From assembly GCA_036646055.1 (NCBI GenBank), contig JAVXMY010000008.1, positions 1-36,285 on the forward strand: a DNA stretch of 36,285 nucleotides, given 5' to 3'. The DNA is from JAVWMQ01 sp036646055. Lineage in GTDB: Bacteria; Bacillota; Clostridia; Peptostreptococcales; Anaerovoracaceae. Positions 1-6,690 of this stretch are shown here, piece by piece. The position numbers and the translations under genes are program-made. Numbering within the stretch: position 1 is the first letter of the stretch; each line of letters opens with the position of its first letter. A model generated the notes under the pieces. That model was not told the DNA's origin. It ran no database searches and saw only the letters and a program-made list of their open reading frames with translations.

Positions 1-80
1 GCCTCCGCCTCCGCCTTCGCCTTCGCCTCCGCCTCCGCCTTCGCCTTCGCCTCCGCCTCCGCCTTCGCCTTCGCCTCCGG
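1..80. repeat. GC-rich hexamer tandem repeat (GCCTCC/GCCTTC), cut by the window edge
   Basis: The window opens with GCCTCC and GCCTTC hexamers in the order two, two, two, two. This gives a higher-order period of 24 bp, seen just over three times. The composition is far richer in GC than the flanking AT-rich DNA. All frames read through it without stops, so it could be the end of a gene entering from the left. I prefer a non-coding GC islet, because similar islets lie between genes at 4261-4430, 4905-5046, 6462-6525 and 32770-32900. Confidence 0.75.
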
Positions 81-107
81 CTATAGCGGGCTTTGGAGCG
101 CTGCCTC

Positions 108-760
108 GGTACGATTTTCGCAAACCCCAGAAAATAGTACCAGTTTTCAGCCTAAATTATGGTAATTCCCTGGTACTATTTTTTCAAATCCAAGAATATC
201 GTACCATCACCCAAAATTGTGGCAAAAAACCCCGACTTCTATAGTACGATTTTTAAAATCTCAAAAAATCGTACTATAGAAATTCAACTTTAAAGGTACG
301 ATATATTCGAAACTAAGAAAATCGTACGCGCTTCAACGCTAGAACTGCCAATTCACCGAAGAAATCAACCTGAAAATAAGCGAATCCCTTTTCTACAGGG
401 TCATATAATAGAGGAAAAAGCATCTCCTCGAAAAAAGGCTAAATTCACTAGTACGATATTCTCAAAAACTAAAAATCGTACTAGTGAGATATGGATTTTC
501 GAAGAAATCGACCTGGATTTTAGCGAATGTAATTTCTACAGGGTTCTACAATAGAGAAATATATGGGCTCAAGGAATTGCTATAAGTCCATTGGTACGAT
601 TTTCGCAAATCCAAGCAAATAGTACCAGACCCGATCCCAAATCAGAGCAAATCCCTGGTACGATTGTCGCAAACCCAAGCAAATCCTACCAAACCCGATC
701 CCAAATCCTGGTACGATTGTCGCAAACCCAAGCAAATCCTATTAATGAAGTTAGCAATTT
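108..760. repeat. Array of GTACGAT inverted-repeat hairpins with no gene
   Basis: At least six hairpins have arms ending in GGTAC or GTAC: 108-141, 172-205, 237-281 (perfect 18-bp stem TTCTATAGTACGATTTTT), 296-327, 446-486 (12-bp arms CACTAGTACGAT) and 593-626. Degenerate copies start at 657 and 710. Typical loops contain TCGCAAAnCCAAG. Between them, at about 370-440 and 495-570, is a second conserved sub-element containing AGCGAA followed by TTCTACAGGGT and ATAATAGAG or CAATAGAG. Short open frames here (for example 591-773) only translate repeats. This stretch holds no gene I can support. Confidence 0.8.
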
Positions 761-815
761 GGCTCAGCTCTAGCATTACATGTGAGAATCGGTGAGTTGA
801 GTTTCAAAAATCAGG

Positions 816-931
816 TGCGGACAACAGCAATTAGTGGTAAAATATAAATTATTAATGAAATAAAGTTGTCCGCATAAGATGCAGACAGCTGGCTGTATCC
901 AGCCAGCAGCCTGCCGCCATAAACCAGCGGC
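816..931 (+). promoter_or_regulatory. Structured leader upstream of the L,D-transpeptidase
   Basis: Three inverted repeats precede the gene. TGCGGACAAC at 816-825 pairs perfectly with GTTGTCCGCA at 865-874 across a 39-nt AT-rich loop. GCTGGCTG at 888-895 pairs with CAGCCAGC at 900-907 across a TATC loop. GCCGC at 913-917 pairs with GCGGC at 927-931. An extended -10-like TGGTAAAAT lies at 835-843, but no convincing -35 is visible. No T tract follows the hairpins, so they are more likely a 5' leader structure or operator than a terminator. I recognise no known riboswitch. Confidence 0.45.
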
Positions 932-975
932 CTTGGCATCAACTACAAAAACTCTAAAAGGAAAAGGGAAAGCAC

Positions 976-1947
976 ATGAAATTAACCAAAAGAATCATAT
1001 CAATTGCAACAGCCATAATTCTGGTTGCAACAATTGCAATTCCAATAAGCACAACAGAAGCCAAAGCCGCATCAAGCAAATACTGGATCAAAGTAAACAA
1101 AAAAGCAAATGTAGCCACCGTATACCAATACAAAAACAAAAAATGGCTGCCATTTCGTGCAATGACAACCTCATGTGGCGGAACTAAAACACCATCTGGC
1201 ACCTTCCACACAATTCAAAAATACAAGTGGCGCCCTTTAGTTGAAAATGTTCATGGCCAGTATGCGGTGCGAATTGTAAGTGACATACTTTTTCATTCAG
1301 TTTGGTATCATAAGTACGGAGACAAAACTAGCCAAAGCGGAATTGAATTTAATAAACTGGGCAAAACCGCATCACATGGCTGTGTTCGTCTAAGCACAAT
1401 GGATTCAAAATGGGTATACGATAACTGCAAAAGAGGAACCAAAGTAACAATTTATAGCAGCAGCAAACCAGGACCACTTGGCCGCCCTAAAACTGTCAAA
1501 GTAAATCAAAAGCGTGGTTGGGACCCAACTGACCCAGACCCAAGAAACCCTATTTTTAAGTTAAAAGGACCTACAATTAAAATTGATAAGCCAGCTAAAA
1601 TAGAACTTGGAACCAAAGTCAATTTGCTTCAAGGGGTAAAAGCATTTAATCCATATGCAAATCAGGATATGACAAAATTCCTAAAGGTATACAAAGTTAA
1701 GTATATGGAAAACTTAGAAACTGGAACAGACCCGAACCCAGGAACAGACCCGAACCCTACACCTGTGTGGCTTGATATTGATCCAGCTAATCTGATCAAA
1801 GACGGATACAAAGTAGGCAAATACAGAATTTACTATATGGTTAAGGACAAGTACTCAGCAACTTCAAAAAAATATTTTACATTTGAAGTTGTAGGAGCAA
1901 ATCAAAATCCAGCCCCAGATTCAGATGAGAATTCTGGTGCAATATAA
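976..1947 (+). CDS. Exported L,D-transpeptidase (YkuD domain) with C-terminal Ig-like region
   Basis: This is a 323-residue cell-wall enzyme of the YkuD family, which cross-links or modifies peptidoglycan through a cysteine nucleophile and is resistant to most penicillins. A Sec signal peptide covers residues 1 to about 32 (MKLTKR start, hydrophobic core, cleavage near AKA-ASS). The catalytic signature is visible as a His in FHSVWYHK followed by TASHGCVRLS. The YkuD domain ends near residue 170. The rest resembles DUF5011/Ig-like modules (KIELGTKVNLLQGVKAFNPYAN, later YKVGKYRIYYMVKDKYS) and is interrupted by a DPNPGTDPNP linker. The start is supported by the purine-rich AAGGAAAAGGGAAAG upstream. 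No cell-wall anchor motif is seen. The domain call is firm; the substrate is unknown. Confidence 0.9.
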   Translation: MKLTKRIISIATAIILVATIAIPISTTEAKAASSKYWIKVNKKANVATVYQYKNKKWLPFRAMTTSCGGTKTPSGTFHTIQKYKWRPLVENVHGQYAVRIVSDILFHSVWYHKYGDKTSQSGIEFNKLGKTASHGCVRLSTMDSKWVYDNCKRGTKVTIYSSSKPGPLGRPKTVKVNQKRGWDPTDPDPRNPIFKLKGPTIKIDKPAKIELGTKVNLLQGVKAFNPYANQDMTKFLKVYKVKYMENLETGTDPNPGTDPNPTPVWLDIDPANLIKDGYKVGKYRIYYMVKDKYSATSKKYFTFEVVGANQNPAPDSDENSGAI

Positions 1948-1987
1948 ATCAAAATCTAGTCACAGACTAAAAAATCTGCCTTTAACA

Positions 1988-2020
1988 CTAAAAAATCGAC
2001 GCCTATCGTAAGGCGTCGAT
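1988..2020 (-). terminator. Intrinsic terminator overlapping the RNase HI stop codon
   Basis: On the minus strand, ATCGACGCC (2020-2012) pairs with GGCGTCGAT (2003-1995) and is followed by TTTTTAG. The TAG stop codon of the RNase HI gene (2005-2003) lies at the base of the loop, so coding sequence and terminator overlap. On the plus strand the tail after the hairpin (TCCTTTATTT) is weaker but could also help end the convergent L,D-transpeptidase transcript. Confidence 0.85.
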
Positions 2021-2545
2021 TCCTTTATTTGCAAGCTCATCGGCTAGATTATTCATTTTGGTTACGTATTCAAAATCTGAATAACTGAACCTGGCCCCGT
2101 TCCATTCAACGAATTTCTGGTAAAGCTCATTGAAATTCGTAACCTTGCTAGCAAGGTTAACGTGGCCTTTGACCCTAAAAAATGAAATTGAATGTCTGTC
2201 CAAATAAGGAAGCAACTCAACCCACAAGTCCTTATTCTCCACAGGCTGCTTTTTGGAATTTTTCCAACCATTTTTTTGCCAATTAACATACCATTTTTTC
2301 CTAAAACAATCCATCAAGTAACTGCTGTCGGAAAAAACCTCAATAGTTTGACCCTCCTTCTTGATTGCTCGAAAAGCCTCAAGGAGAGCTGTCATTTCCA
2401 TTCGATTGTTAGTAGTATTGGCTTCGCTACCAAAAAGCTCCTTCCGATGCTGCCCAAATTCCAAAACAGCACCCCAGCCGCCTAAATTCTCATCCATCTG
2501 ATTGCCGGAGCAACCCCCATCTGTATATATTCTCAAAACTGCCAT
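2003..2545 (-). CDS. rnhA: Ribonuclease HI
   Basis: The 180-residue protein cleaves the RNA strand of RNA-DNA hybrids, in the cytoplasm, during R-loop and primer removal. The full carboxylate set is visible: Asp9 in YTDGGCSGN, Glu50 in NNRMEM, Asp73 in FSDSSYLM and Asp169 near the end in NNLADELAN. The Trp-rich KKWYVNWQKNGWK stretch fits the basic substrate-binding handle of bacterial RNase HI. It is somewhat longer than the roughly 155-residue E. coli enzyme because of an insertion before the last motif (about residues 130-160). It stands alone on the minus strand, convergent with the L,D-transpeptidase and divergent from walJ. Confidence 0.95.
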   Translation of the reverse strand: MAVLRIYTDGGCSGNQMDENLGGWGAVLEFGQHRKELFGSEANTTNNRMEMTALLEAFRAIKKEGQTIEVFSDSSYLMDCFRKKWYVNWQKNGWKNSKKQPVENKDLWVELLPYLDRHSISFFRVKGHVNLASKVTNFNELYQKFVEWNGARFSYSDFEYVTKMNNLADELANKGIDALR

Positions 2546-2560
2546 AAAATCCTCGTTTCA

Positions 2561-2589
2561 TTGTTAAAATCAATATATATATTATGCAA
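2561..2589 (-). promoter_or_regulatory. Candidate promoter of RNase HI
   Basis: Read on the minus strand, TTGCAT (2589-2584) and TAACAA (2566-2561) are separated by 17 nt and lie just upstream of the gene. The -10 is a poor match. In the same divergent spacer a TATGAT at 2622-2627 on the plus strand is a possible -10 for walJ, without a good -35. Confidence 0.35.
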
Positions 2590-2721
2590 CACAAATATAT
2601 TAGTGGCAAGGGAAAATGCAATATGATACAATTATTTCAGTAGGTTTCACCAAACTGAAGGGGCAAAACCCAAACCCAAAGTAGGACCTACACCAATAAG
2701 AAGAAAAAGTTAAGGGGAAAT

Positions 2722-3516
2722 ATGAGTTTAAAATTTTGCTCTATTGCTAGCGGTAGCAAAGGGAATTGTTATTTAATAAAAACAGAAAAAACCACAGTGC
2801 TTCTAGATGTAGGCATTAGCGGCAAAAAAATCTTCAACGCCATGGAACTAGCACTAAGCCAGCCCGAAGACGTAGACGCCGTTCTAATCAGCCACGAACA
2901 TACAGACCACTCCAAAAGTGTTAGAATTGTAATGAAAAAAGCGCTCAATGCTACTCTTTACAGTACACTAGGTACCTGGGAGAAGATAGCAGAACTAGCT
3001 CCGTCAGATAGGCAAGTTGTAATAGAAAGTGGCAAAAGTTTTACAGTAGGAGACATTGAAATCACACCATTTCATGTCCACCATGACGTAGACGAACCAG
3101 TAGGATATACCTTCAAAAACAGTAGCAGACAGCTAAGCATTGTAACCGATACAGGACATATCTGTGATAATATCTTTGATGAAATCAAAGGGGCCGATGC
3201 CTTAGTAATCGAATCTAACCACGAACCTAGAATTGTAGAAATGTGCAGCTATCCTTATACTATTAAACGCAGAATCTTAAGTGATACTGGGCATCTTTCC
3301 AACGAAGCAGCGGCCATCTGTATCGGAAAAATTCTCCAATCCTTGCCAAAACCAAGGTTAATACTATTAGCCCATTTAAGTCAGGAAAACAATACACCTG
3401 ACATGGCAGAAATGACAGTAAGAAATTTACTCTTTGACCAGGGGATAAATATTCCAGTAGACGTAAAAATCGGTGTACTAAAACAAAACAGCCAAAGCGC
3501 GGTTTTTGATGTATAA
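2722..3516 (+). CDS. walJ: MBL-fold metallohydrolase of the WalJ/YycJ family
   Basis: A 264-residue metallo-beta-lactamase-fold phosphodiesterase-like protein. The start LKFCSIASGSKGNCYLI is characteristic of YycJ/WalJ, and the metal motif HEHTDH lies at residues 58-63. Further metal-binding residues are visible in HVHHD and VTDTGH and in LLAHLSQENN near the end. Family members in Firmicutes are linked to the WalRK cell-wall regulon and to coordination of DNA replication or repair; the biochemical role is only partly known. The RBS is AAGGGGAAAT directly before ATG. No walRK genes are present here; the next gene is rlmH, a pairing common in Firmicutes. Confidence 0.9.
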   Translation: MSLKFCSIASGSKGNCYLIKTEKTTVLLDVGISGKKIFNAMELALSQPEDVDAVLISHEHTDHSKSVRIVMKKALNATLYSTLGTWEKIAELAPSDRQVVIESGKSFTVGDIEITPFHVHHDVDEPVGYTFKNSSRQLSIVTDTGHICDNIFDEIKGADALVIESNHEPRIVEMCSYPYTIKRRILSDTGHLSNEAAAICIGKILQSLPKPRLILLAHLSQENNTPDMAEMTVRNLLFDQGINIPVDVKIGVLKQNSQSAVFDV

Positions 3517-3564
3517 AAAGCAAAGGATTTGAAGATAACTGAAAGTGCAAATGGTGAAATAACA

Positions 3565-4014
3565 ATGAACATTAAAATAATTTGTATAGGTAAATTAAAA
3601 GAAAAGTACTGGACTGGAGCCGTTGGAGAATATTCCAAAAGGCTAACAAGGTACTGCAACCTTGAAATTCTAGAGTTAAAGGAGAGCCCGTCAGATGATG
3701 TGGATTTTGAAGGCTCTGAAATTCTGGGCAAAATCAAGAAAGACGACTATGTAATCACTCTTGAAATCAAAGGGAAGGCGCTGACTAGTGAAGAACTTGC
3801 GGCGAAAATCGACAAACTAGGAGTTGATGGCAAAAGCAACCTGGCCTTCATAATTGGCGGTTCCAACGGACTTAGCCAGCAGGTTATGGATCGAAGCGAT
3901 TATCCCTTGTCATTTTCCAAAATGACATTCCCACATCAGATGATGCGAGTTTTTTTACTCGAGCAAATATATAGAAGTTTTAAAATAAACCGTAACGAAA
4001 ACTACCATAAGTAA
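3565..4014 (+). CDS. rlmH: 23S rRNA pseudouridine(1915) N3-methyltransferase RlmH
   Basis: A 149-residue SPOUT methyltransferase that uses S-adenosylmethionine to methylate pseudouridine 1915 in helix 69 of 23S rRNA in assembled 70S ribosomes. The SPOUT features are visible: LAFIIGGSNGLS (AdoMet-binding loop), the conserved LSFSKMTFPHQMMRVFLLEQIYR block, and an ending ...NYHK typical of the family. The start was placed at ATG 3565 (MNIKIICIGKLKEKYW), which matches the family N terminus. An upstream TTG at 3529 would add 12 unrelated residues. The RBS is weak (GGTGAAATAACA). It lies 48 nt after walJ and 26 nt before the ferredoxin, so these three are probably cotranscribed. Confidence 0.95.
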   Translation: MNIKIICIGKLKEKYWTGAVGEYSKRLTRYCNLEILELKESPSDDVDFEGSEILGKIKKDDYVITLEIKGKALTSEELAAKIDKLGVDGKSNLAFIIGGSNGLSQQVMDRSDYPLSFSKMTFPHQMMRVFLLEQIYRSFKINRNENYHK

Positions 4015-4040
4015 GTTTTCCATAGTAAAGTTGGAGACCA

Positions 4041-4259
4041 ATGAATACAAAAACACTTAACAAAAAAGAAGCTCTTGAGTTTGGTTTTATAATCTCAAAT
4101 AGATGTGTAGCTTGTAATGGTTGCAAGCGAAACTGCCCAAATGATGCAATTATCAAGGGCGATCCATACAAAATTGACCAAAACAAATGTGTCAGATGCG
4201 GAACTTGCTATATTAAATGCCCATCAGAAGCCATTGAACTAAACACAAACCGACTATAA
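4041..4259 (+). CDS. 2[4Fe-4S] ferredoxin-like protein
   Basis: A 72-residue protein with two cysteine motifs, CVACNGCKRNCP and CVRCGTCYIKCP, each able to hold one [4Fe-4S] cluster. It is a small soluble electron carrier of the bacterial ferredoxin type, with about 20 extra N-terminal residues before the first motif. The RBS is TTGGAG, six nt from the ATG. It follows rlmH closely and is the last gene before a repeat region. No dedicated partner enzyme is adjacent, so the redox partner is unknown. The fold assignment is secure; the role is general. Confidence 0.88.
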   Translation: MNTKTLNKKEALEFGFIISNRCVACNGCKRNCPNDAIIKGDPYKIDQNKCVRCGTCYIKCPSEAIELNTNRL

Positions 4260-4260
4260 C

Positions 4261-4430
4261 CCCGCGCCCGCCGCCGTCGCCTTCGCCGTCGCGGATGCCC
4301 CGCCCCCCGCAACCCAGGCTGCTCCACCAATCCCGCGTACAGCAACCCTGCAGCACTCGCACCCGCCAGCCGCCGTCACCTTCGCCGTCGCGGATGCCCC
4401 GCACCCGCACCCAACCCCAGCAAGCTAAGC
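4261..4430. repeat. GC-rich islet following the ferredoxin
   Basis: This tract of CGCCGCCGTCGCCTTCGC type is very rich in GC and contains internal repeats such as CTTCGCCGTCGCGGATGCCC, present twice. A 56-bp segment at 4332-4387 recurs exactly at 4957-5012. Open frames across it lack ribosome binding sites and encode only low-complexity Pro/Arg/Ser runs. It starts directly after the ferredoxin stop codon and no terminator is visible. Confidence 0.75.
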
Positions 4431-4439
4431 GAACCATTT

Positions 4440-4904
4440 TCTACAAAAGACTATCTAAAAAGAGGGACAAATTCGCTAACCCCAAAGTTTATCGGTATAG
4501 ACCAGATATTCTATGTGTAAAGGGATATGATATTCTACTCTGTAAAAAAATCATATCCTGCTCTGCTGGCTAAGCGAACCCTTTTCTACAAAAGACTATC
4601 AAAAAAGAGGGGTAAATTCGCTAAACCCAAAGTTTATCGGTATAGACCAGATATTTTACTTGCAAAAGGATATGATATTCTACTTTGTGAGTAAATCATA
4701 TGTTTTCAAAAAACAAAAGGATATGATTATTACTTAGAACCAGGTAATCATATCCTTTTATAAATTTTATCACCGCTTTTGGCATCAAAACATATGATTT
4801 TTTGCTGGGTTAAAAAATCATATCCCTTTGCAGCAACAAAAAGGATATGAAAATCCTATCTTACAAAAATTCATATCCTTTTACTGGAGTTTGCCCCAGG
4901 CCGC
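4440..4904. repeat. Hairpin repeat block, left copy of a direct repeat of about 465 bp
   Basis: The block contains several GATATGAT...ATCATATC hairpins, an AGCGAACCCTTTT...AAAAGAGGGG...TTCGCT fold-back and a TTTATCGGTATAGACC sub-element, the last two each present twice. The segment 4561-4904 matches 6123-6466 with one visible difference (A at 4883, G at 6445). The part before 4561 matches 6003-6122 less closely. With its twin it brackets the nuclease-like gene at 5047-5859. No gene is apparent inside. Confidence 0.85.
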
Positions 4905-5046
4905 GCCCCCGCGGCCCCGCAACCTTGCCTCATTCGCACTCGCCTTCGTCTCCGCACCCGCGTACAGCAACCCTGCAGCACTCGCACCCGCCAGCCGCCG
5001 TCACCTTCGCCGACACGGCTGCCCCCACACCCGCGCCAGCCACTAT
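4905..5046. repeat. GC-rich islet next to the nuclease-like gene
   Basis: This is a second CG-rich tract, abutting the hairpin block on its left and the stop codon of the minus-strand nuclease gene on its right. It carries the second exact copy (4957-5012) of the 56-bp segment also at 4332-4387. No hairpin plus T tract is visible, so there is no clear terminator for the minus-strand gene here. Confidence 0.7.
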
Positions 5047-5859
5047 CTAAATCAACAATAAATTCTCAATTATAGAATCAAGCAACTCTGGATATTTGAT
5101 ATGGTATTCATAAGTGCAAATTAAATTATCCCAAGGAACAATTTGGCCAGAGGAAATAAAAGTATTAATCTTTTTTAGAGAATTATGCACATACTTCTCA
5201 TCAGTATTATCTGCTTTCCCGAAATGCTCCCAGTAAAAAATCTTCCCATCACTTTTTCTCATAACTGTAAAATCCGGATGGTAGATGGTACCGTATACTT
5301 CCACAGGGGCTTCGTAACGGTAAGGAATTCCATGTCTAAATAGTTCGTTGCAAATTGTACATTCGCTTTTGCTTCTAACCATATGCTCTTTGCGAGTTCT
5401 ATATATTAGGCTTTCAGGGTAATTAGTATTAATAGGATAGTCTTCCATTTCCCATTGAGTTGTTTTAGCCGAATTTGGCAAAAAATATTCAATAGGGAAT
5501 TCCTTATAGCTTTTTGGCATTCCATCAATAATCTTTAGTGGATCAAAATAAAGGTTATAACTGCTAATAAGCTCTAGCTTTCTAAGAATCCTTGCTATTT
5601 CCTTTTGTTCTCTTTTTAAATAATTGCTACGTACTAGGGATTTAATTAATTCTGGGTTCTTGCCTATTCCCTTCCTGTGTATTTTGTATACAGGTTGATC
5701 TTCGAAATCAAAAGTCTTTTCATAAGTAGTTGAAAATTTCCTATTGGAGACTATTTGAAGATGTGATTTAGGTAGTGTAGCTAATTCTTGACTGTTTAAA
5801 CGAAAAATAGAATCAAGCTCATTTTTAATCATTAAGATATAATTTGCTAAGTCAAACAT
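5047..5859 (-). CDS. Orphan PD-(D/E)XK-like nuclease-fold protein
   Basis: A 270-residue protein. The C-terminal half has the layout of PD-(D/E)XK endonuclease-like domains: RSKSECTICNELF (helix with conserved Ser-Glu), YRYEAPVEV, then YHPDFTV with the Asp and, 13 residues on, FYWEHFGKADN with the Glu. The usual ExK lysine is replaced by Phe (E-H-F), as I recall in related helicase-fused nuclease domains. The N-terminal 130 residues are helical and charged, with no recognised domain. The start ATG at 5859 is preceded by AGGAGGAATATT; an upstream in-frame ATG at 5892 lacks this. The gene has its own near-consensus promoter and stands alone between duplicated repeat blocks. The substrate is unknown. 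It could be a restriction-type, repair or mobile-element nuclease. Confidence 0.65.
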   Translation of the reverse strand: MFDLANYILMIKNELDSIFRLNSQELATLPKSHLQIVSNRKFSTTYEKTFDFEDQPVYKIHRKGIGKNPELIKSLVRSNYLKREQKEIARILRKLELISSYNLYFDPLKIIDGMPKSYKEFPIEYFLPNSAKTTQWEMEDYPINTNYPESLIYRTRKEHMVRSKSECTICNELFRHGIPYRYEAPVEVYGTIYHPDFTVMRKSDGKIFYWEHFGKADNTDEKYVHNSLKKINTFISSGQIVPWDNLICTYEYHIKYPELLDSIIENLLLI

Positions 5860-5905
5860 AATATTCCTCCTAACACTGACCATATAACGCAAACAAGATA
5901 GGCTT

Positions 5906-5934
5906 ATTATACATTAAATGTAAAATATTGTCAA
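5906..5934 (-). promoter_or_regulatory. Near-consensus sigma-70 promoter of the nuclease-like gene
   Basis: On the minus strand TTGACA (5934-5929) and TATAAT (5911-5906) match consensus exactly and are separated by 17 nt. The expected start of transcription near 5899 leaves a leader of about 40 nt ending in AGGAGG. It is the strongest promoter match in the window. Confidence 0.88.
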
Positions 5935-6002
5935 CACGATCAACAATATCACCTTGATGGACGCCTACTTTGATAGAAAAACTAAAACAAGGATATTCAG
6001 CT

Positions 6003-6525
6003 CTCTACAAAGGTATCAAAAAAGAGGGGTAAATTCGCTAAACCCAAAGTTTATCGGTATAGACCATATATTCTACTTCTAAAGGGATATGATATTCTAG
6101 TCTGTAAAAAAATCATATCCCGCTCTGCTGGCTAAGCGAACCCTTTTCTACAAAAGACTATCAAAAAAGAGGGGTAAATTCGCTAAACCCAAAGTTTATC
6201 GGTATAGACCAGATATTTTACTTGCAAAAGGATATGATATTCTACTTTGTGAGTAAATCATATGTTTTCAAAAAACAAAAGGATATGATTATTACTTAGA
6301 ACCAGGTAATCATATCCTTTTATAAATTTTATCACCGCTTTTGGCATCAAAACATATGATTTTTTGCTGGGTTAAAAAATCATATCCCTTTGCAGCAACA
6401 AAAAGGATATGAAAATCCTATCTTACAAAAATTCATATCCTTTTGCTGGAGTTTGCCCCAGGCCGCACCCGCCAACTCCACCAACCCCGCAACTCCGCGC
6501 CCAACCCCGCCAACCCAAAAATTTT
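6003..6525. repeat. Hairpin repeat block, right copy, with adjoining GC-rich islet
   Basis: This is the twin of 4440-4904. It contains the same series of AGCGAA/TTCGCT fold-backs, TTTATCGGTATAGACC elements and GGATATGAT hairpins, ending in the shared TTTGCCCCAGGCCGC. The GC-rich tail (6462-6525) diverges from the left copy after that point. Nothing between 5935 and 6690 looks like a gene. Confidence 0.85.
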
Positions 6526-6572
6526 TTCCACACCAAAACCCTAGAATTTCAACATTAATTAAGGATAGACCC

Positions 6573-6632
6573 AACCGAATTGTATTAAAAAACAATTCGG
6601 TTCTTTAAATTTGACCACACCTGTTGTATAAT
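6573..6632 (+). promoter_or_regulatory. Perfect 11-bp inverted repeat and -10 element upstream of the ABC transporter
   Basis: AACCGAATTGT (6573-6583) pairs perfectly with ACAATTCGGTT (6592-6602) over an 8-nt loop. A consensus TATAAT lies at 6627-6632, 58 nt before the binding-protein start codon. No well-spaced -35 is visible: TTGACC at 6611 is only 10 nt away. The repeat is either an operator overlapping the -35 region or a terminator, since TTCTTT follows. No plus-strand gene lies nearby upstream, which favours an operator. Confidence 0.5.
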
Positions 6633-6690
6633 ACATTAGATGATAAAAATTAATTGAAAATCATATGTTATATGTATAGAGGAGGAAATT

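Noticed and set aside
591..773. Open frame of 60 codons in the left repeat region
   Set aside because: It translates degenerate GGTACGAT hairpin repeats, has no ribosome binding site and shows no protein-like composition.
954..1211. 85-codon minus-strand hydrophobic frame and 102-codon plus-strand frame overlapping the L,D-transpeptidase start
   Set aside because: Both are shadow frames over a gene with a clear signal peptide and YkuD motif.
3529..3564. Upstream TTG start for rlmH
   Set aside because: RlmH homologues start at the MNIKIICIG segment, and the extra residues are unlike the family.
4295..4573. Open frames through the GC-rich islet (also near 4828-5061)
   Set aside because: They consist of low-complexity Pro/Arg/Ser/Ala codons in simple repeats, without an RBS; several frames are open at once because of composition.
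5860..5892. Upstream ATG start for the nuclease-like gene
   Set aside because: AGGAGG lies between this ATG and the one at 5859, and the 11 added residues include the leader sequence.
4440..6525. Insertion sequence with transposase
   Set aside because: The flanking repeats are direct rather than terminal inverted, no transposase or RAYT-type motifs are seen, and the enclosed protein looks like a PD-(D/E)XK nuclease.
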